A stretch of 64,000 nt of DNA from Phycisphaerae bacterium (GCA_016795035.1 JAEUIT010000097.1:186001-250000); one strand, 5' to 3'; positions 53,817 through 63,404 are shown, counted from the first letter of the stretch. A program made the numbers and translations. The notes: generated from the letters alone by a model not told the origin.

Positions 53817-54176
53817 TCAGTTGCCTCCGCCGGACGGCATCGCCGACTGGCAGAGCTTGATGAGGTCTTCGACCTTGTCCTGCAACGAGGAGAGGCCAGC
53901 CTGGTCGTGGAGCAACTCTCGCTCGAGCATCGCCGCGGCCGTTCCGATCGTCGGGAAGCCGTAGCCGCCGGCCGCGCCTTTCAGCTGATGCGCCAGGGTC
54001 TTGAGCTTCAAGCGATCGGCTCCCTCGAACGCGGCTCGAATGGCGCCGACGCGCTCGCCGAGGTCCGCGATGAAGAACTCGACGATCTCGCGCATGTCGG
54101 GGTCGTCCGCAAACTCGCTGCGAAGGACATCGCGACCGGGGGTCGGCGAGGGGCGATTCGGAGTTGGTGAGTCCAC
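53817..54176 (-). CDS. Histidine phosphotransfer (Hpt) protein
   Basis: A 119-residue protein from GTG 54176 with an Hpt four-helix domain; the phospho-accepting His63 lies in LAHQLKGAAGGYGFPTIGT, the exact HxxKG pattern. It would relay phosphate from the hybrid kinase receiver to the c-di-GMP response regulator next to it. It is the first gene of the leftward signalling unit. Confidence 0.92.
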   Translation of the reverse strand: MDSPTPNRPSPTPGRDVLRSEFADDPDMREIVEFFIADLGERVGAIRAAFEGADRLKLKTLAHQLKGAAGGYGFPTIGTAAAMLERELLHDQAGLSSLQDKVEDLIKLCQSAMPSGGGN

Positions 54177-54344
54177 GGCTCCGTCATCGGCCGTGACGCC
54201 CCGCGACTTCGGCCAACGTCAGTCTTTCTCCCGTCGCAAATGCCGCTCAAGCGTCGGCGACTCCCGTCGACCGGGGACGTTTCCTGCTATCGTCGCCACT
54301 TTCCCGGTCCCGCCAGCAGAACACGTTGGCGAAGGAGCATTTCA

Positions 54345-55313
54345 GTGATTCCAAGCATGCCGCCCCGAGAGGGGCAAGTCGGCTTTCTGTATCTGCCGCC
54401 CTTCCGAGTGCAGGGCATCAGCGTCGCGGGCGAGCAGACCGTCATTCAGGTGCCGGAGCTCGACATCTGCTTCGACATGGGCCAATGCACGCGGGCCAGC
54501 CTTTCGGCCCCGACAGTCGCGCTGTCGCACTGCCACATGGACCATGTCGGCGGCCTGCCGTATTGGTTCAGCCAGCGGCACTTTCAGAAGATCGGCACCG
54601 GCCGCTGCGTGTGCCACCCTCGCGTGGCGGAGCCGCTCCGCGCGATGATGCGTTCCTGGATCGACCTTGAGCTGCAGCGGACACCCCACGAAATCCTGCC
54701 GCTCGAGCCCGAGTCCGAACTCGAGATCAAGAACAACATCTTCCTTCGCGCGATCGAGACGAGCCACACCGCGCCGAGCCTCGCGTTCGCGGTGATCGAA
54801 CGACGCAGCAAGCTGAAGGACGAGTTCCGTGACCTCCCGCAGGATCGGCTCCGCGAACTGAAGTCGCGCGGCACGGAGATCACGCGAACCGTGGAGATCC
54901 CGCTCGTGGCCTACACGGGCGACACCGAGCCTGGCCCGTTCCTTTTCCGCGACGAGTTCGCGTCCGCGAAGATCGTGATCTCCGAGTGCACGTTCTTCGA
55001 GACGGAGCATCGCTCGCGCGCCCGCATCGGAAAGCACCTCCACGTGAACGATCTCGCGGCGCTGCTGCGCGTGTGGCGGTCCGAGAGCGTCGTCCTCGTG
55101 CACGTGTCGCGGCGCACGAGCATTCCGTTCGCGCGCGAGTGCCTCGCGTCGATCGACGACGGCGCACACGCGTCACGCGTGCATCTCTTGATGGACATGA
55201 GGTCGAACAAGCAGCGCTTCGATCGTCAAGTGGCGGAGGACGGAGAAAACGCTGAAATCCCGCAGCAAAATGATGCTGCGCGAGATGACGAGAAACGCGC
55301 GCACGACGGTTGA
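54345..55313 (+). CDS. Metallo-beta-lactamase-fold hydrolase, RNase Z-like
   Basis: A 322-residue protein from GTG 54345; GAAGGAG lies 7 bp upstream. It has the metal site SHCHMDHVGG (His62, His64, Asp66, His67), a later VAYTGDTEPG (Asp) and HLHVNDLAALL (His). Length and order match the RNase Z/ElaC side of the MBL family; tRNA 3'-end processing or phosphodiester cleavage is possible. The C-terminus (DMRSNKQRFDRQVAEDGENA) is acidic and probably disordered. Divergent from the Hpt gene. Confidence 0.84.
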   Translation: MIPSMPPREGQVGFLYLPPFRVQGISVAGEQTVIQVPELDICFDMGQCTRASLSAPTVALSHCHMDHVGGLPYWFSQRHFQKIGTGRCVCHPRVAEPLRAMMRSWIDLELQRTPHEILPLEPESELEIKNNIFLRAIETSHTAPSLAFAVIERRSKLKDEFRDLPQDRLRELKSRGTEITRTVEIPLVAYTGDTEPGPFLFRDEFASAKIVISECTFFETEHRSRARIGKHLHVNDLAALLRVWRSESVVLVHVSRRTSIPFARECLASIDDGAHASRVHLLMDMRSNKQRFDRQVAEDGENAEIPQQNDAARDDEKRAHDG

Positions 55314-55935
55314 CGCTGCCGCGCTCACGCTCTACATTCCGACCAACGCTTCGAACGAATCGCAGGTGGGACTCGATCGTCGTCGCGTGGACCGTTTGGT
55401 TGATGCGTGGAGGCCAAACGATTCGGTTGGTTGCCAGTTAGTAGCCAGTTGGTTGGTGTATGAGTGGGCCGGGTTGGTGGCGTCGCGACGTGGCTCGTGT
55501 TCGCGACGACAGGTCGGTTGAAGGTCGGGGATCAGTCGAAATCGATGTGACGTGATGTGGGACGGGACTTCGGCGCGGAGAGTTCTCGCGCCGCGGGGCT
55601 TCCGTGACTAAAGGCTTTCATGACTCAGGTGTTTCATGGCAGCCAGGGTCGTCCATCGACGTTGTCGGGACATCGCTAGGGGATCGCGGACACACGCGAG
55701 GTAGGTGGGGTCGCGATCCCGTCCGCACAACAACTGTCGCCCGTTCGGCTGCACGCCCTCGCCCTCGTCCACTCGGTCTCCCGAATCAAAGCCCGGCTCT
55801 TCGTTCTCGTCCGCGGCGGCATTTCACGGCGGCTCTCGAGGCATCCTTGCGAGCGCTTCTGACACCGACGGCCAACCCTCTCCTCGCTGATTTCACGACG
55901 ACTGTTCCTCGACCGCACGCTGACTGGACGACTCG
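55314..55935. promoter_or_regulatory. Upstream region of dnaA
   Basis: A 622-bp gap. It has a dyad CGTTTGG-N14-CCAAACG (55393-55420) and a run of TTGGT repeats around two GCCAGTT copies near 55430-55460. I see no TTATCCACA-type DnaA box and no convincing promoter. Ordinary codon bias is absent, so no gene is proposed. Confidence 0.5.
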
Positions 55936-57477
55936 ATGCCTCGCCCTGAACCTGAGATTCGGGTATCGATCAACGACTACCTTCGCCGGCACCACCCTGA
56001 ACTGTGGCGACATTGGTTCGACGACATCGAACCGATCGACATCCAGTCGGGCGTGCTTCGGCTCGTGGTTCGCGAGCCGATCCAACTCCGCTTCCTTCAG
56101 AAGAGCTGCACGGCCTACTTCACCGAAGCGGCGCAAGCGGCGACCGGACGTCTGCTGGCGGTGCGCTTCGTCGGTCCCCACGAGGTCGAAGATCTCGGCG
56201 ACTCGCTCGCGCCGCCCGCGGCGGTGAGCGTGGCCGCGCCACGCACTGCAACGAAGTCGCGTGCGGGCCAAGAGGTTGTGGCTGCGCGCGAGCCGGCCGC
56301 AATGGCTAGCGCGGCGACGCGCGGTAACGCGGATCTGGGCGCTGGAGTCGGCCTTGCGATGGGCGCTGGATCTGGACCCGCGATCGGGCTTCCGTCGGCG
56401 GTTCCCGCAGACGCCTCGCGCGACGTGCCCTTCGAGCTCGATGAGCAGATGCTCTTGAGCCCCGACTACACGTTCGAGAACTTCGTCGTCGGGCCCGGCA
56501 ATCGATTGGCCCTCGCTGCGGCCTTGGCGGTCGGCGAGAAGCCCGGCCGCTCCTACAACCCGTACTTCGTGCACGGCGGGGTCGGCCTCGGCAAGACCCA
56601 CCTTCTCCAGGCCATCTGCCAGACGATTCTCCGCCGCAATCCCAAGGCGAAAATCGCCTACATCAGCTGCAACACCTTCATGGACCTCTTCCATGAGGCG
56701 GTTCGCGGCAACACGATGGCGGAGTTCCGGTCGCGGTTCCGTACCTGCGACCTCCTGGTGATCGACGACATCCACTTCCTCTCGAAGCGCGACCAGACGC
56801 AAGAGGAGTTCTTCCACACCTTCAACGCGCTGTACCAAGCAGGGCGTCAGATCGTGCTCTCGTCGGACGCCGCCCCCTCTGACATCCCCGACCTTGAGGA
56901 ACGCCTGACGAGCCGCTTCTCGTGCGGACTCGTCGCTCGCATCGATCGACCCTGCTACGAGACGCGGGTGTCGATCGTGAAGTCGAAGGCTCGCATCCAC
57001 GAACTCGACCTCCCGGACGACGTTCCCGCGTACATCGCCGCCAAAATCGACTCGAACATCCGCGAACTCGAAGGCGCCCTCACGAAGATCCGCGGATTCG
57101 CGATGGCGACCGGTGCCCCGATCACCCTCGACCTGGCGAAGCAGGCCTTGGCCGATTCCTCGACGGCGAGCGCGAGCGGCCAACCGACCGTCCAGATGAT
57201 CATCGAAGAGGTCAGCCGCTTCTTCGACGTCAAACTCACCGACCTCCTCTCGAAGCGACGTCACAAGTCGATCGCCCTCCCGCGCCAGGTCTGCATGTGG
57301 CTCGCCCGGAAGCACACGCGCTTCAGCCTCGAGGAGATCGGCGGCTACTTCGGCGGTCGCGACCACACCACCGTGATGCACGCGATCCGGACGATCAACA
57401 GCAAGCGTGGCGGCGACGCCAAGCTGTCCGCCGACGTCTCCCGGGTCGAAGAGCAGCTGCTCCAGCGAGTGCGCTGA
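55936..57477 (+). CDS. dnaA: Chromosomal replication initiator DnaA
   Basis: A 513-residue DnaA. Domain I is at about 1-88; domain II is a long low-complexity linker of A/G/V residues (about 90-165). The AAA+ domain III has Walker A GGVGLGKTHLLQA (about 214-226) and Walker B LLVIDDIHFL. The DNA-binding domain IV carries the signature GGRDHTTVMHAIRTI near 474. DnaA-ATP binds DnaA boxes and opens oriC. The start at ATG 55936 gives the expected short domain I entry (NDYLRRHHPELWRHWF). dnaN does not follow; instead a box-rich AT segment does. Confidence 0.97.
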   Translation: MPRPEPEIRVSINDYLRRHHPELWRHWFDDIEPIDIQSGVLRLVVREPIQLRFLQKSCTAYFTEAAQAATGRLLAVRFVGPHEVEDLGDSLAPPAAVSVAAPRTATKSRAGQEVVAAREPAAMASAATRGNADLGAGVGLAMGAGSGPAIGLPSAVPADASRDVPFELDEQMLLSPDYTFENFVVGPGNRLALAAALAVGEKPGRSYNPYFVHGGVGLGKTHLLQAICQTILRRNPKAKIAYISCNTFMDLFHEAVRGNTMAEFRSRFRTCDLLVIDDIHFLSKRDQTQEEFFHTFNALYQAGRQIVLSSDAAPSDIPDLEERLTSRFSCGLVARIDRPCYETRVSIVKSKARIHELDLPDDVPAYIAAKIDSNIRELEGALTKIRGFAMATGAPITLDLAKQALADSSTASASGQPTVQMIIEEVSRFFDVKLTDLLSKRRHKSIALPRQVCMWLARKHTRFSLEEIGGYFGGRDHTTVMHAIRTINSKRGGDAKLSADVSRVEEQLLQRVR

Positions 57478-58051
57478 GTCGCCGCCGATCCCACTGTTGG
57501 AGCGTCACCTCGCACCACCCCGTGTGGTGACGAACCCAGCCGCGCCACGATCACCCATTCGACCCATGCGACGGGTACCCTCTCCGTGGCCACGGCTCGT
57601 GTGGACAACATGTCGGTTCGCGCCGTCTACCTGTCGGCTGTGACCTTGTGCATGAACTGTCACCCGCGTTTCCGCACGCGCCACGACGTCTGCCCCCGAC
57701 CCTGCCATCGGTCGCCTCGCGAAGCCGACACTGAACCGACAGAACACGACAGCCTTCCGCAAGGTTCCACACACGCGTTGAGCGGCTTTTACCTTCTTCG
57801 TGACAGGCACTTACAGCTCGTGTCGACGAACGGTCCACTTCTGGACAAGGCTCTTACTAAGAAGAATATTGAAACATCTCTTCATACGAGAAGAGAAGAC
57901 CAAGCCGCGATCACGCGACACCGGAGGTCCGCCGACGCTCGTGGAGTCGCACACAAACCCGTGTTCGCGCTTCGTGGATAACCCGTTGGTCGCACCAATC
58001 GAGGATCGCGAATCGATTGTGGACAACGAGTGGGGATCTCGACACGTCGTC
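57478..58051. other. oriC: Probable chromosomal origin oriC
   Basis: A 574-bp non-coding region between dnaA and convergent mutM. It has DnaA-box-like sites TGTGGACAA (57600-57608 and 58018-58026), CGTGGATAA (57973-57981) and TCTGGACAA (57840-57848); the first two equal the TTGTCCACA form used in high-GC bacteria. Next to the last site, 57849-57901 is the most AT-rich stretch I see nearby (ACTAAGAAGAATATTGAAAC), a good unwinding element. Location beside dnaA supports the call. Confidence 0.78.
57849..57901. other. AT-rich segment, candidate DNA unwinding element
   Basis: Contains AAGAAGAATATTGAAACATC in an otherwise GC-rich region and abuts the DnaA-like box at 57840-57848. The repeated AAG/AAT triplets could be DnaA-trio-like, but I cannot show this. 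Confidence 0.55.
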
Positions 58052-58903
58052 TTACGTGTCCCGAGCGGATTGGCAGCACGGGCACCAGACCGTCTGTCGA
58101 CCCCCGAGACGCGTTCCCCGAAGTCGGGTGCCGCAGGTGTGGCACGGCTCACCTTCGCGTCCGTAGACGAGGTGGAGCGTCTGGTAGCCGCCCTGTTGCC
58201 CGTTGGCGTCGACGTAGTCTCGAAGGCTGGAACCGCCAGACGCGATCGCCGCGGCCAGGACCTCGCGCACCGCTGCCGCCAGCCGCTCGACTTGGCGGGG
58301 TCGAAGTCGATGGGCGAGCACGCGGGGGGTGATGCCAGCTCGAAAGAGAGCCTCGTCGGCGTAGATGTTGCCGATGCCGGCCACGAGGTTCTGGTCGAGG
58401 AGCGCCGCCTTCACCGCCCGTCGCGTCTCCTTCAACGCCTGCATGAGGTGTGCGGTCTCCACCGTTGCGGCATCGGGACCGAGTTCCGCCCATCGCGCCG
58501 AGAGCACGGTCGACGACGCCAATGCCGTCAGACCCCCGAACCGCCGGGGATCCGCGAACGTCATGACCTTGCGCTCACCCCGCGGACCGAGGAGTTCCCA
58601 CCGTGCGTGCACATGGGGCTCACCGCGCGGCGCCTCCGATCGGACCACCACGCGCCCCGTCATTCCGAGCTGCACGCAGAGGACGCCACCGCCGTCGCCG
58701 ACGATCGCCAACTGCTTTCCATGGCGCAGCAGCCGTTCGATGCGTTGCCCTCGCAGGAGGAGGTCCGCCGCTCCGCGTTTCGCCGACTCCGCACCCCGCT
58801 CGAGCATGTCGGCGCGAAAAAGCTCGGCGTCGACGACGCGAGCGCCGGCGACCTCACGCGCGAGCGTCGCACGAAGATGTTCGACTTCGGGCAGTTCTGG
58901 CAA
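58052..58903 (-). CDS. mutM: Formamidopyrimidine-DNA glycosylase
   Basis: A 283-residue Fpg. The mature N-terminus PELPEVE supplies the catalytic Pro and Glu; HGKQLAIV and NIYADEALFRAGI mark the body, and KALLDQNLVAGIGN the helix-two-turn-helix. The zinc finger is CHTCG...CPCCQ at the C-terminus. It excises 8-oxoguanine and cleaves the backbone. It converges on the oriC region and is divergent from the MoxR gene. Confidence 0.96.
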   Translation of the reverse strand: MPELPEVEHLRATLAREVAGARVVDAELFRADMLERGAESAKRGAADLLLRGQRIERLLRHGKQLAIVGDGGGVLCVQLGMTGRVVVRSEAPRGEPHVHARWELLGPRGERKVMTFADPRRFGGLTALASSTVLSARWAELGPDAATVETAHLMQALKETRRAVKAALLDQNLVAGIGNIYADEALFRAGITPRVLAHRLRPRQVERLAAAVREVLAAAIASGGSSLRDYVDANGQQGGYQTLHLVYGREGEPCHTCGTRLRGTRLGGRQTVWCPCCQSARDT

Positions 58904-59046
58904 TGATCGAAGGCCCTTTCCGACCGATTCTTATACTTCGCCGGCGTCCAAGTTCCGCGCCGCCGGTTCGACGAAATCCCCGCGGCCGACGCGAGTTCCT
59001 CCGTCGGTAGCGACCGCTTCGAGATCGCCCTTCTTAGGGAGTCCGT

Positions 59047-60162
59047 ATGAGTGACCCAACCGTCGGGGCTCACGCAGGTGAGCCGGCCCCCAATCAACCG
59101 GCTCCCTCAGGTGCAGTGCCCGCGGGCATATCAGGGCCCGAAGCCGTGGCGGAAGTGCAGCGTGCCTTCACGCGCATCAAGACCGAAGTCCACAAGGTGA
59201 TCGTTGGCCAGGACGACGTCCTCGAGCAGGCGATGCTCGCGCTCTTCTGCGGCGGCCACGCGCTCATCGAAGGCGTGCCCGGCCTTGCGAAGACGCTTCT
59301 CGTCTCGACGCTCGCGCGCACGCTGTCGCTCGGCTTCGCACGCATCCAGTTCACGCCCGACCTGATGCCCTCGGACATGACGGGCACCGAGGTCATCGAA
59401 GAGGACCGCGCGACCGGCGCTCGCGAACTGCGCTTCGTGAAGGGCCCGATCTTCGCGAACGTGGTCCTCGCCGACGAGATCAACCGCACGCCGCCGAAGA
59501 CGCAGGCCGCGCTTCTCGAAGCGATGCAAGAGCGGCAAGTGACGGTCGGCGGCGTGATGCACCGATTGCCGAAGCCGTTCTTCGTCCTTGCGACGCAAAA
59601 CCCGATCGAGCAGGAAGGCACGTATCCGCTGCCCGAGGCGCAGCTCGATCGCTTCATGTTCAACATCCGCGTGAAGTACCCGACCGAGGCGGAAGAGCTC
59701 GAGATCGTGCGGCAGACGACCTCGGTGCGATCGGTCGAGCCGTCACGCGTCCTGACCGGCGAGGACTGCCTTCGCATCCAGGATCTCGTGCGGCAGATCC
59801 CCGTGGCCGATCACGTGATCCGCTACGCGCTTCGCCTCGTTCGCGCGACGCGCGTGCGCGACGAGGGCGAGCGCCCCAAGATCGTGCGCGACTATCTCGC
59901 CTGGGGCGCGGGCCCGCGAGCGTCGCAATTCCTCGTGCTTGCGGCGAAGGCGAAGGCGATCCTCTCGGGGGCGACGCACGTCATGCCCGAGCACGTGCAG
60001 TCGATCGCGCTCCCCGTGATGCGCCATCGCATCATAACGAACTTCAACGCCGAAGCCGACGGCGTCACGACCGACACCGTCGTGCGCACGTTGCTCGAGG
60101 AGATTCAGGTCGACCGCTCCGATGCCGGCATGGAGCGCGAGATGAATTCGGTCCTGCGCTGA
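59047..60162 (+). CDS. MoxR-family AAA+ ATPase
   Basis: A 371-residue ATPase: Walker A LIEGVPGLAKTLLVST, the MoxR insert FTPDLMPSDMTGTEVIE, Walker B VVLADEINRTPPKTQAALLE and the sensor-1 region FVLATQNPIEQEGTYPLPEA. The first 35 residues are a Pro/Ala-rich tail. MoxR proteins act as chaperones that mature the vWA proteins encoded beside them. First gene of a four-gene run; the DUF58 start follows by 18 bp. Confidence 0.95.
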   Translation: MSDPTVGAHAGEPAPNQPAPSGAVPAGISGPEAVAEVQRAFTRIKTEVHKVIVGQDDVLEQAMLALFCGGHALIEGVPGLAKTLLVSTLARTLSLGFARIQFTPDLMPSDMTGTEVIEEDRATGARELRFVKGPIFANVVLADEINRTPPKTQAALLEAMQERQVTVGGVMHRLPKPFFVLATQNPIEQEGTYPLPEAQLDRFMFNIRVKYPTEAEELEIVRQTTSVRSVEPSRVLTGEDCLRIQDLVRQIPVADHVIRYALRLVRATRVRDEGERPKIVRDYLAWGAGPRASQFLVLAAKAKAILSGATHVMPEHVQSIALPVMRHRIITNFNAEADGVTTDTVVRTLLEEIQVDRSDAGMEREMNSVLR

Positions 60163-60180
60163 TCACCGAGACACTCGCCC

Positions 60181-61185
60181 GTGGCTGACGACAAGACTCG
60201 CGAACCGAAGCGGGACAGTGCCGCGCGAATGCGCGCCGAGGAGTACCTCGCGCCCGAGACGCTCGCGCAGCTCGGCTCGTTCGAACTCCGCGCGAAGATG
60301 ATCGTCGAAGGCGTGATGAGCGGCATGCACCGCTCGCCGTATCAGGGTCTCGCGGTCGAGTTCGCGGAACACCGACCGTACGTGAAGGGCGATCCGGTCC
60401 GGCACATCGACTGGAAGGTCTTTGGCCGTAGCGACAAGCTCTATCTCAAGCGCTACGTGCAGGAGACGAATCTCGACGTCGTGGTGCTCGTCGACTCGAG
60501 CGCGTCGATGCGCTATGGCACGCTCGGCGTGAAGTCCGGCTGGGGCGGCACGATCGCGAGCCAGAAGGCGGCCGCATGGACGAAGTTCGACCACGCCACC
60601 GCGACCGCCGCGGCGATCGCGTACATGTGCCTGCAACAGAGAGATCGCGTCGGCGTCGGCACGTTCGCCGAGGACCTTCGCACCGCGATCAAGCGCTCGA
60701 ACGCCCGCGATCAGTGGCGCGTGATCGTGCAGTCGCTGTCGGTCGAGCCGGTCGAGGGGAAGGCGAACCTGCCGAAGGTGGCCGAACAGGTCCTCGCGAA
60801 GGTCACGAACCGCGCGCTCATCTTCATCCTGAGCGACTTCCTGATGCCGGTCGCGCAGCTCCGCGACGCGCTTGCGCGCTTCCGCCACCGACACCACGAC
60901 GTGATCCTCCTCCAGATCCTCGATCGCCAGGAGCTGCGCTTCGATCTCGCGGATCCCGCCCCGTTCGACGGGCTCGAGGGCGAGGGGCGCGTCAACGTCG
61001 ATCCGCCGGCGATCCGCGCCGCGTATCTCGCGGCGCTTCGCGAGCATCTCGAAGCCATCGAGAAGATGACGCGCGGCATCGGCTTCGACTACCAGCGGAT
61101 GGATTCGCACGAGTCGACGGGCCCGGTGCTCGCCGGGCTCCTCGCCCGACGTGACGCGATCTCCCGCAGGAGCCGCACCGGATGA
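60181..61185 (+). CDS. DUF58 domain protein (vWA-like)
   Basis: A 334-residue protein from GTG 60181. It has YLAPETLAQLGSFELRAKMI at the N-terminus, the DUF58 signature VEFAEHRPYVKGDPVRHIDW, and LDVVVLVDSSASMRYG, a MIDAS-type DxSxS metal site. It has no clear membrane segment. Usual partner of MoxR; role probably in envelope assembly or stress. Overlaps the next gene by 4 bp. Confidence 0.92.
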   Translation: MADDKTREPKRDSAARMRAEEYLAPETLAQLGSFELRAKMIVEGVMSGMHRSPYQGLAVEFAEHRPYVKGDPVRHIDWKVFGRSDKLYLKRYVQETNLDVVVLVDSSASMRYGTLGVKSGWGGTIASQKAAAWTKFDHATATAAAIAYMCLQQRDRVGVGTFAEDLRTAIKRSNARDQWRVIVQSLSVEPVEGKANLPKVAEQVLAKVTNRALIFILSDFLMPVAQLRDALARFRHRHHDVILLQILDRQELRFDLADPAPFDGLEGEGRVNVDPPAIRAAYLAALREHLEAIEKMTRGIGFDYQRMDSHESTGPVLAGLLARRDAISRRSRTG

Positions 61186-63404
61186 CGCTCGTCAACGCGA
61201 GTCTCCTCGTTGCAGGCGTGATCGCGGCGGCGATTCCGATTCTCATTCACCTTCTCTTCCGTCGACGTCGCCCGCCGATGCCGTGGGCCGCGATGGACAT
61301 CCTGCTCGCCGCGTTTCGCAAGCAGCAACGACGACTTCGCCTCGAGCAGATCCTCCTGCTCGCGGCGCGCTGCCTCCTCTTCATGCTGCTCGGCTTCGCG
61401 CTCGCGCGGCCGATCCTCGCACAGACCGGCCTCTTCGCGGGGGATGGCCGAACGGTGATCGTGGTGCTCGACGACGGCGCCGCAAGCCATGTGCGCACCG
61501 ACGCGCTCGATCCGCGCACGTCCGGGTTCGAACGGCTCAAGTCCGAGGCGGTCACGCTCGTGCGCGGCCTCGCGCAGGGCGACTCGGTCGGTCTTGTGCT
61601 CGCGTCACGACCGAGTCGCGCGCTCATCGCGCCGCCGACCACGGACCGCGAAGCCGTGGCCCGCGCGATCGAGGCGCTCGAGCCGACGTCGACCGCGACG
61701 GACTTGGCGGCCGCTCTCGCCGTTGCAGCCCAAGTCACCGAGAAGGAAGGCGTGGCCGATGCCGAGCGCTCGGTCGTCGTCCTCAGCGAGTTCCGCGTGG
61801 GATCGCTCGATCCCACCGGTCCGAAGCCGACGCCATGGCCGACCGAGCAGGGGGCGCCCAAACTCCTCGCCCGCACGCCGGTCGACGACGACGTCTCGAA
61901 CGTCGCTGTCACCTCGATCGAAGCGCAGCGCTCGGTGGACGACGACTCCGTCACGGTCGTCGTGCGACTCGAGCGCGCCGGAGGCACGAGCGCCCAGCAG
62001 ATCGTGCGCGTCTCGCTCGAGGGAGACGGCATCGCGCCGGTGCCGGCCAGGCAAGTGCGATTCGACGCCGGGCAGGCCTCGGCCCGCGCCGAGTTCGTGG
62101 TGCGTGCTGCCGGCGACGCGCAACGCTCCGTCAGCGGGTCGCTCGTCGCCCGCGTCGAAGACGACCGCATGCCGCTCGACGACGCGCGCTACGCGACGTT
62201 CGACGCCCGCGGCGTCACCCGCATCGGCATCGTCGCGCGGCGCACGTTCGCCGGCAGCGGCGAGCTCGAACAGGTGCCTGCGTCGCGCTGGCTGCAACGC
62301 GCGCTCGAGCCGGTCGCGCAGCCGGGCGTCGAAGTCGTCGACATCGAGCCGGTGTCGGTCGACGCAAGGACGCTCCGCGAGATCGACGCCCTCTGGGTGC
62401 CGCGCCCCGAGACGCTTCCGCCCGAGGCCTGGCGCGAGCTGCGCGCCTTCACCGATCGCGGCGGCCTTCTTGTCCTCATGCCGTCGGCTGACATCGACGC
62501 GCAGCGCTGGGTCGAGCGCTTCCAGGCCGCGTATGTCTCGGGCTCCGGCCTTGCGTGGCAGATCGGCCTCGACGCGCCCGCGCTCGAGACGCCGCTCGCC
62601 TTCGCGACGGAACAGCCGCAATCGCCGATCTACGCGTCGATCTCCGCGGAGTTGACCGAGCTCCTCCGGCCGATCGAGGTCGATCGCCGCGTTGTCGTCA
62701 CGAACGCGGCGCCGGCGGACGTCGTGCTCGCGCTCGCGGACGGCACGCCGTTTCTCCTCCTTGGCGAACCGGGCGGCGAGCGGCGCTCGAACGGCCTCGT
62801 TGCCTTCGTCGCGTCGGCGCCGGAGTTGGCGTGGACGAACTTGCCGGTCAAGCCGTTCATGGTGCCCTTCGCGCAGGAATTGGTCCGGCAAGGCCTCCTG
62901 CAGATCGGGCGCTCCGATCGCATCGCGGTCGGAGACCGTCCGCTCGCGCCGCGCGACGCCACCGAGGCGGTCGCGCCGAACGGGGCGCGGGTCGCGTTCG
63001 ATCCGACGACGCGCGTCGCGCAGTCGCCATTCTCCGTTGCAGGCGTGTGGACGATTCTCGACGTTGCAGCTCGACCGGTGGGCGGCATCGCGGCCAACAT
63101 CGACACCCTCGCGACCCGCGTGACGCCGCAGGCGAAGGACACGGTCACGACGTGGCTCGCGGGCGCGGCGCAACCGACCTTCATCGAGAGCGGCTCGTTC
63201 GTGACGTCGATGACGAAGACCGACACCGGTCCCGGCATCGGGTTCTGGATCCTCTGTGCGGTGGCCGTGATCGCGGTCGTCGAGCTCCTGATGGCCCGCT
63301 ACTTCTCGCATGCGGCTATCGCCCGCGGAACCGCCTCTGATCCGGGCATCGGCGCCACGGCGCTCATCGCCGGTTCGGCGCCGCGGCGCGGAGGTGCCGC
63401 ATGA
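61182..63404 (+). CDS. BatA-type membrane protein with vWA-like domain
   Basis: A 740-residue protein with the BatA N-terminal region (LIHLLFRRRRPPMPWAAMDI between two membrane segments, about 5-25 and 55-77), a long extracytoplasmic part and a third membrane segment at about 687-705 (GIGFWILCAVAVIAVVELLM). The vWA core (TVIVVLDDGAASHVRTD) has lost the DxSxS MIDAS serines, so metal-dependent binding is doubtful. It overlaps both neighbours (ATGA on each side) and is probably translationally coupled. Confidence 0.88.
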   Translation: MTLVNASLLVAGVIAAAIPILIHLLFRRRRPPMPWAAMDILLAAFRKQQRRLRLEQILLLAARCLLFMLLGFALARPILAQTGLFAGDGRTVIVVLDDGAASHVRTDALDPRTSGFERLKSEAVTLVRGLAQGDSVGLVLASRPSRALIAPPTTDREAVARAIEALEPTSTATDLAAALAVAAQVTEKEGVADAERSVVVLSEFRVGSLDPTGPKPTPWPTEQGAPKLLARTPVDDDVSNVAVTSIEAQRSVDDDSVTVVVRLERAGGTSAQQIVRVSLEGDGIAPVPARQVRFDAGQASARAEFVVRAAGDAQRSVSGSLVARVEDDRMPLDDARYATFDARGVTRIGIVARRTFAGSGELEQVPASRWLQRALEPVAQPGVEVVDIEPVSVDARTLREIDALWVPRPETLPPEAWRELRAFTDRGGLLVLMPSADIDAQRWVERFQAAYVSGSGLAWQIGLDAPALETPLAFATEQPQSPIYASISAELTELLRPIEVDRRVVVTNAAPADVVLALADGTPFLLLGEPGGERRSNGLVAFVASAPELAWTNLPVKPFMVPFAQELVRQGLLQIGRSDRIAVGDRPLAPRDATEAVAPNGARVAFDPTTRVAQSPFSVAGVWTILDVAARPVGGIAANIDTLATRVTPQAKDTVTTWLAGAAQPTFIESGSFVTSMTKTDTGPGIGFWILCAVAVIAVVELLMARYFSHAAIARGTASDPGIGATALIAGSAPRRGGAA

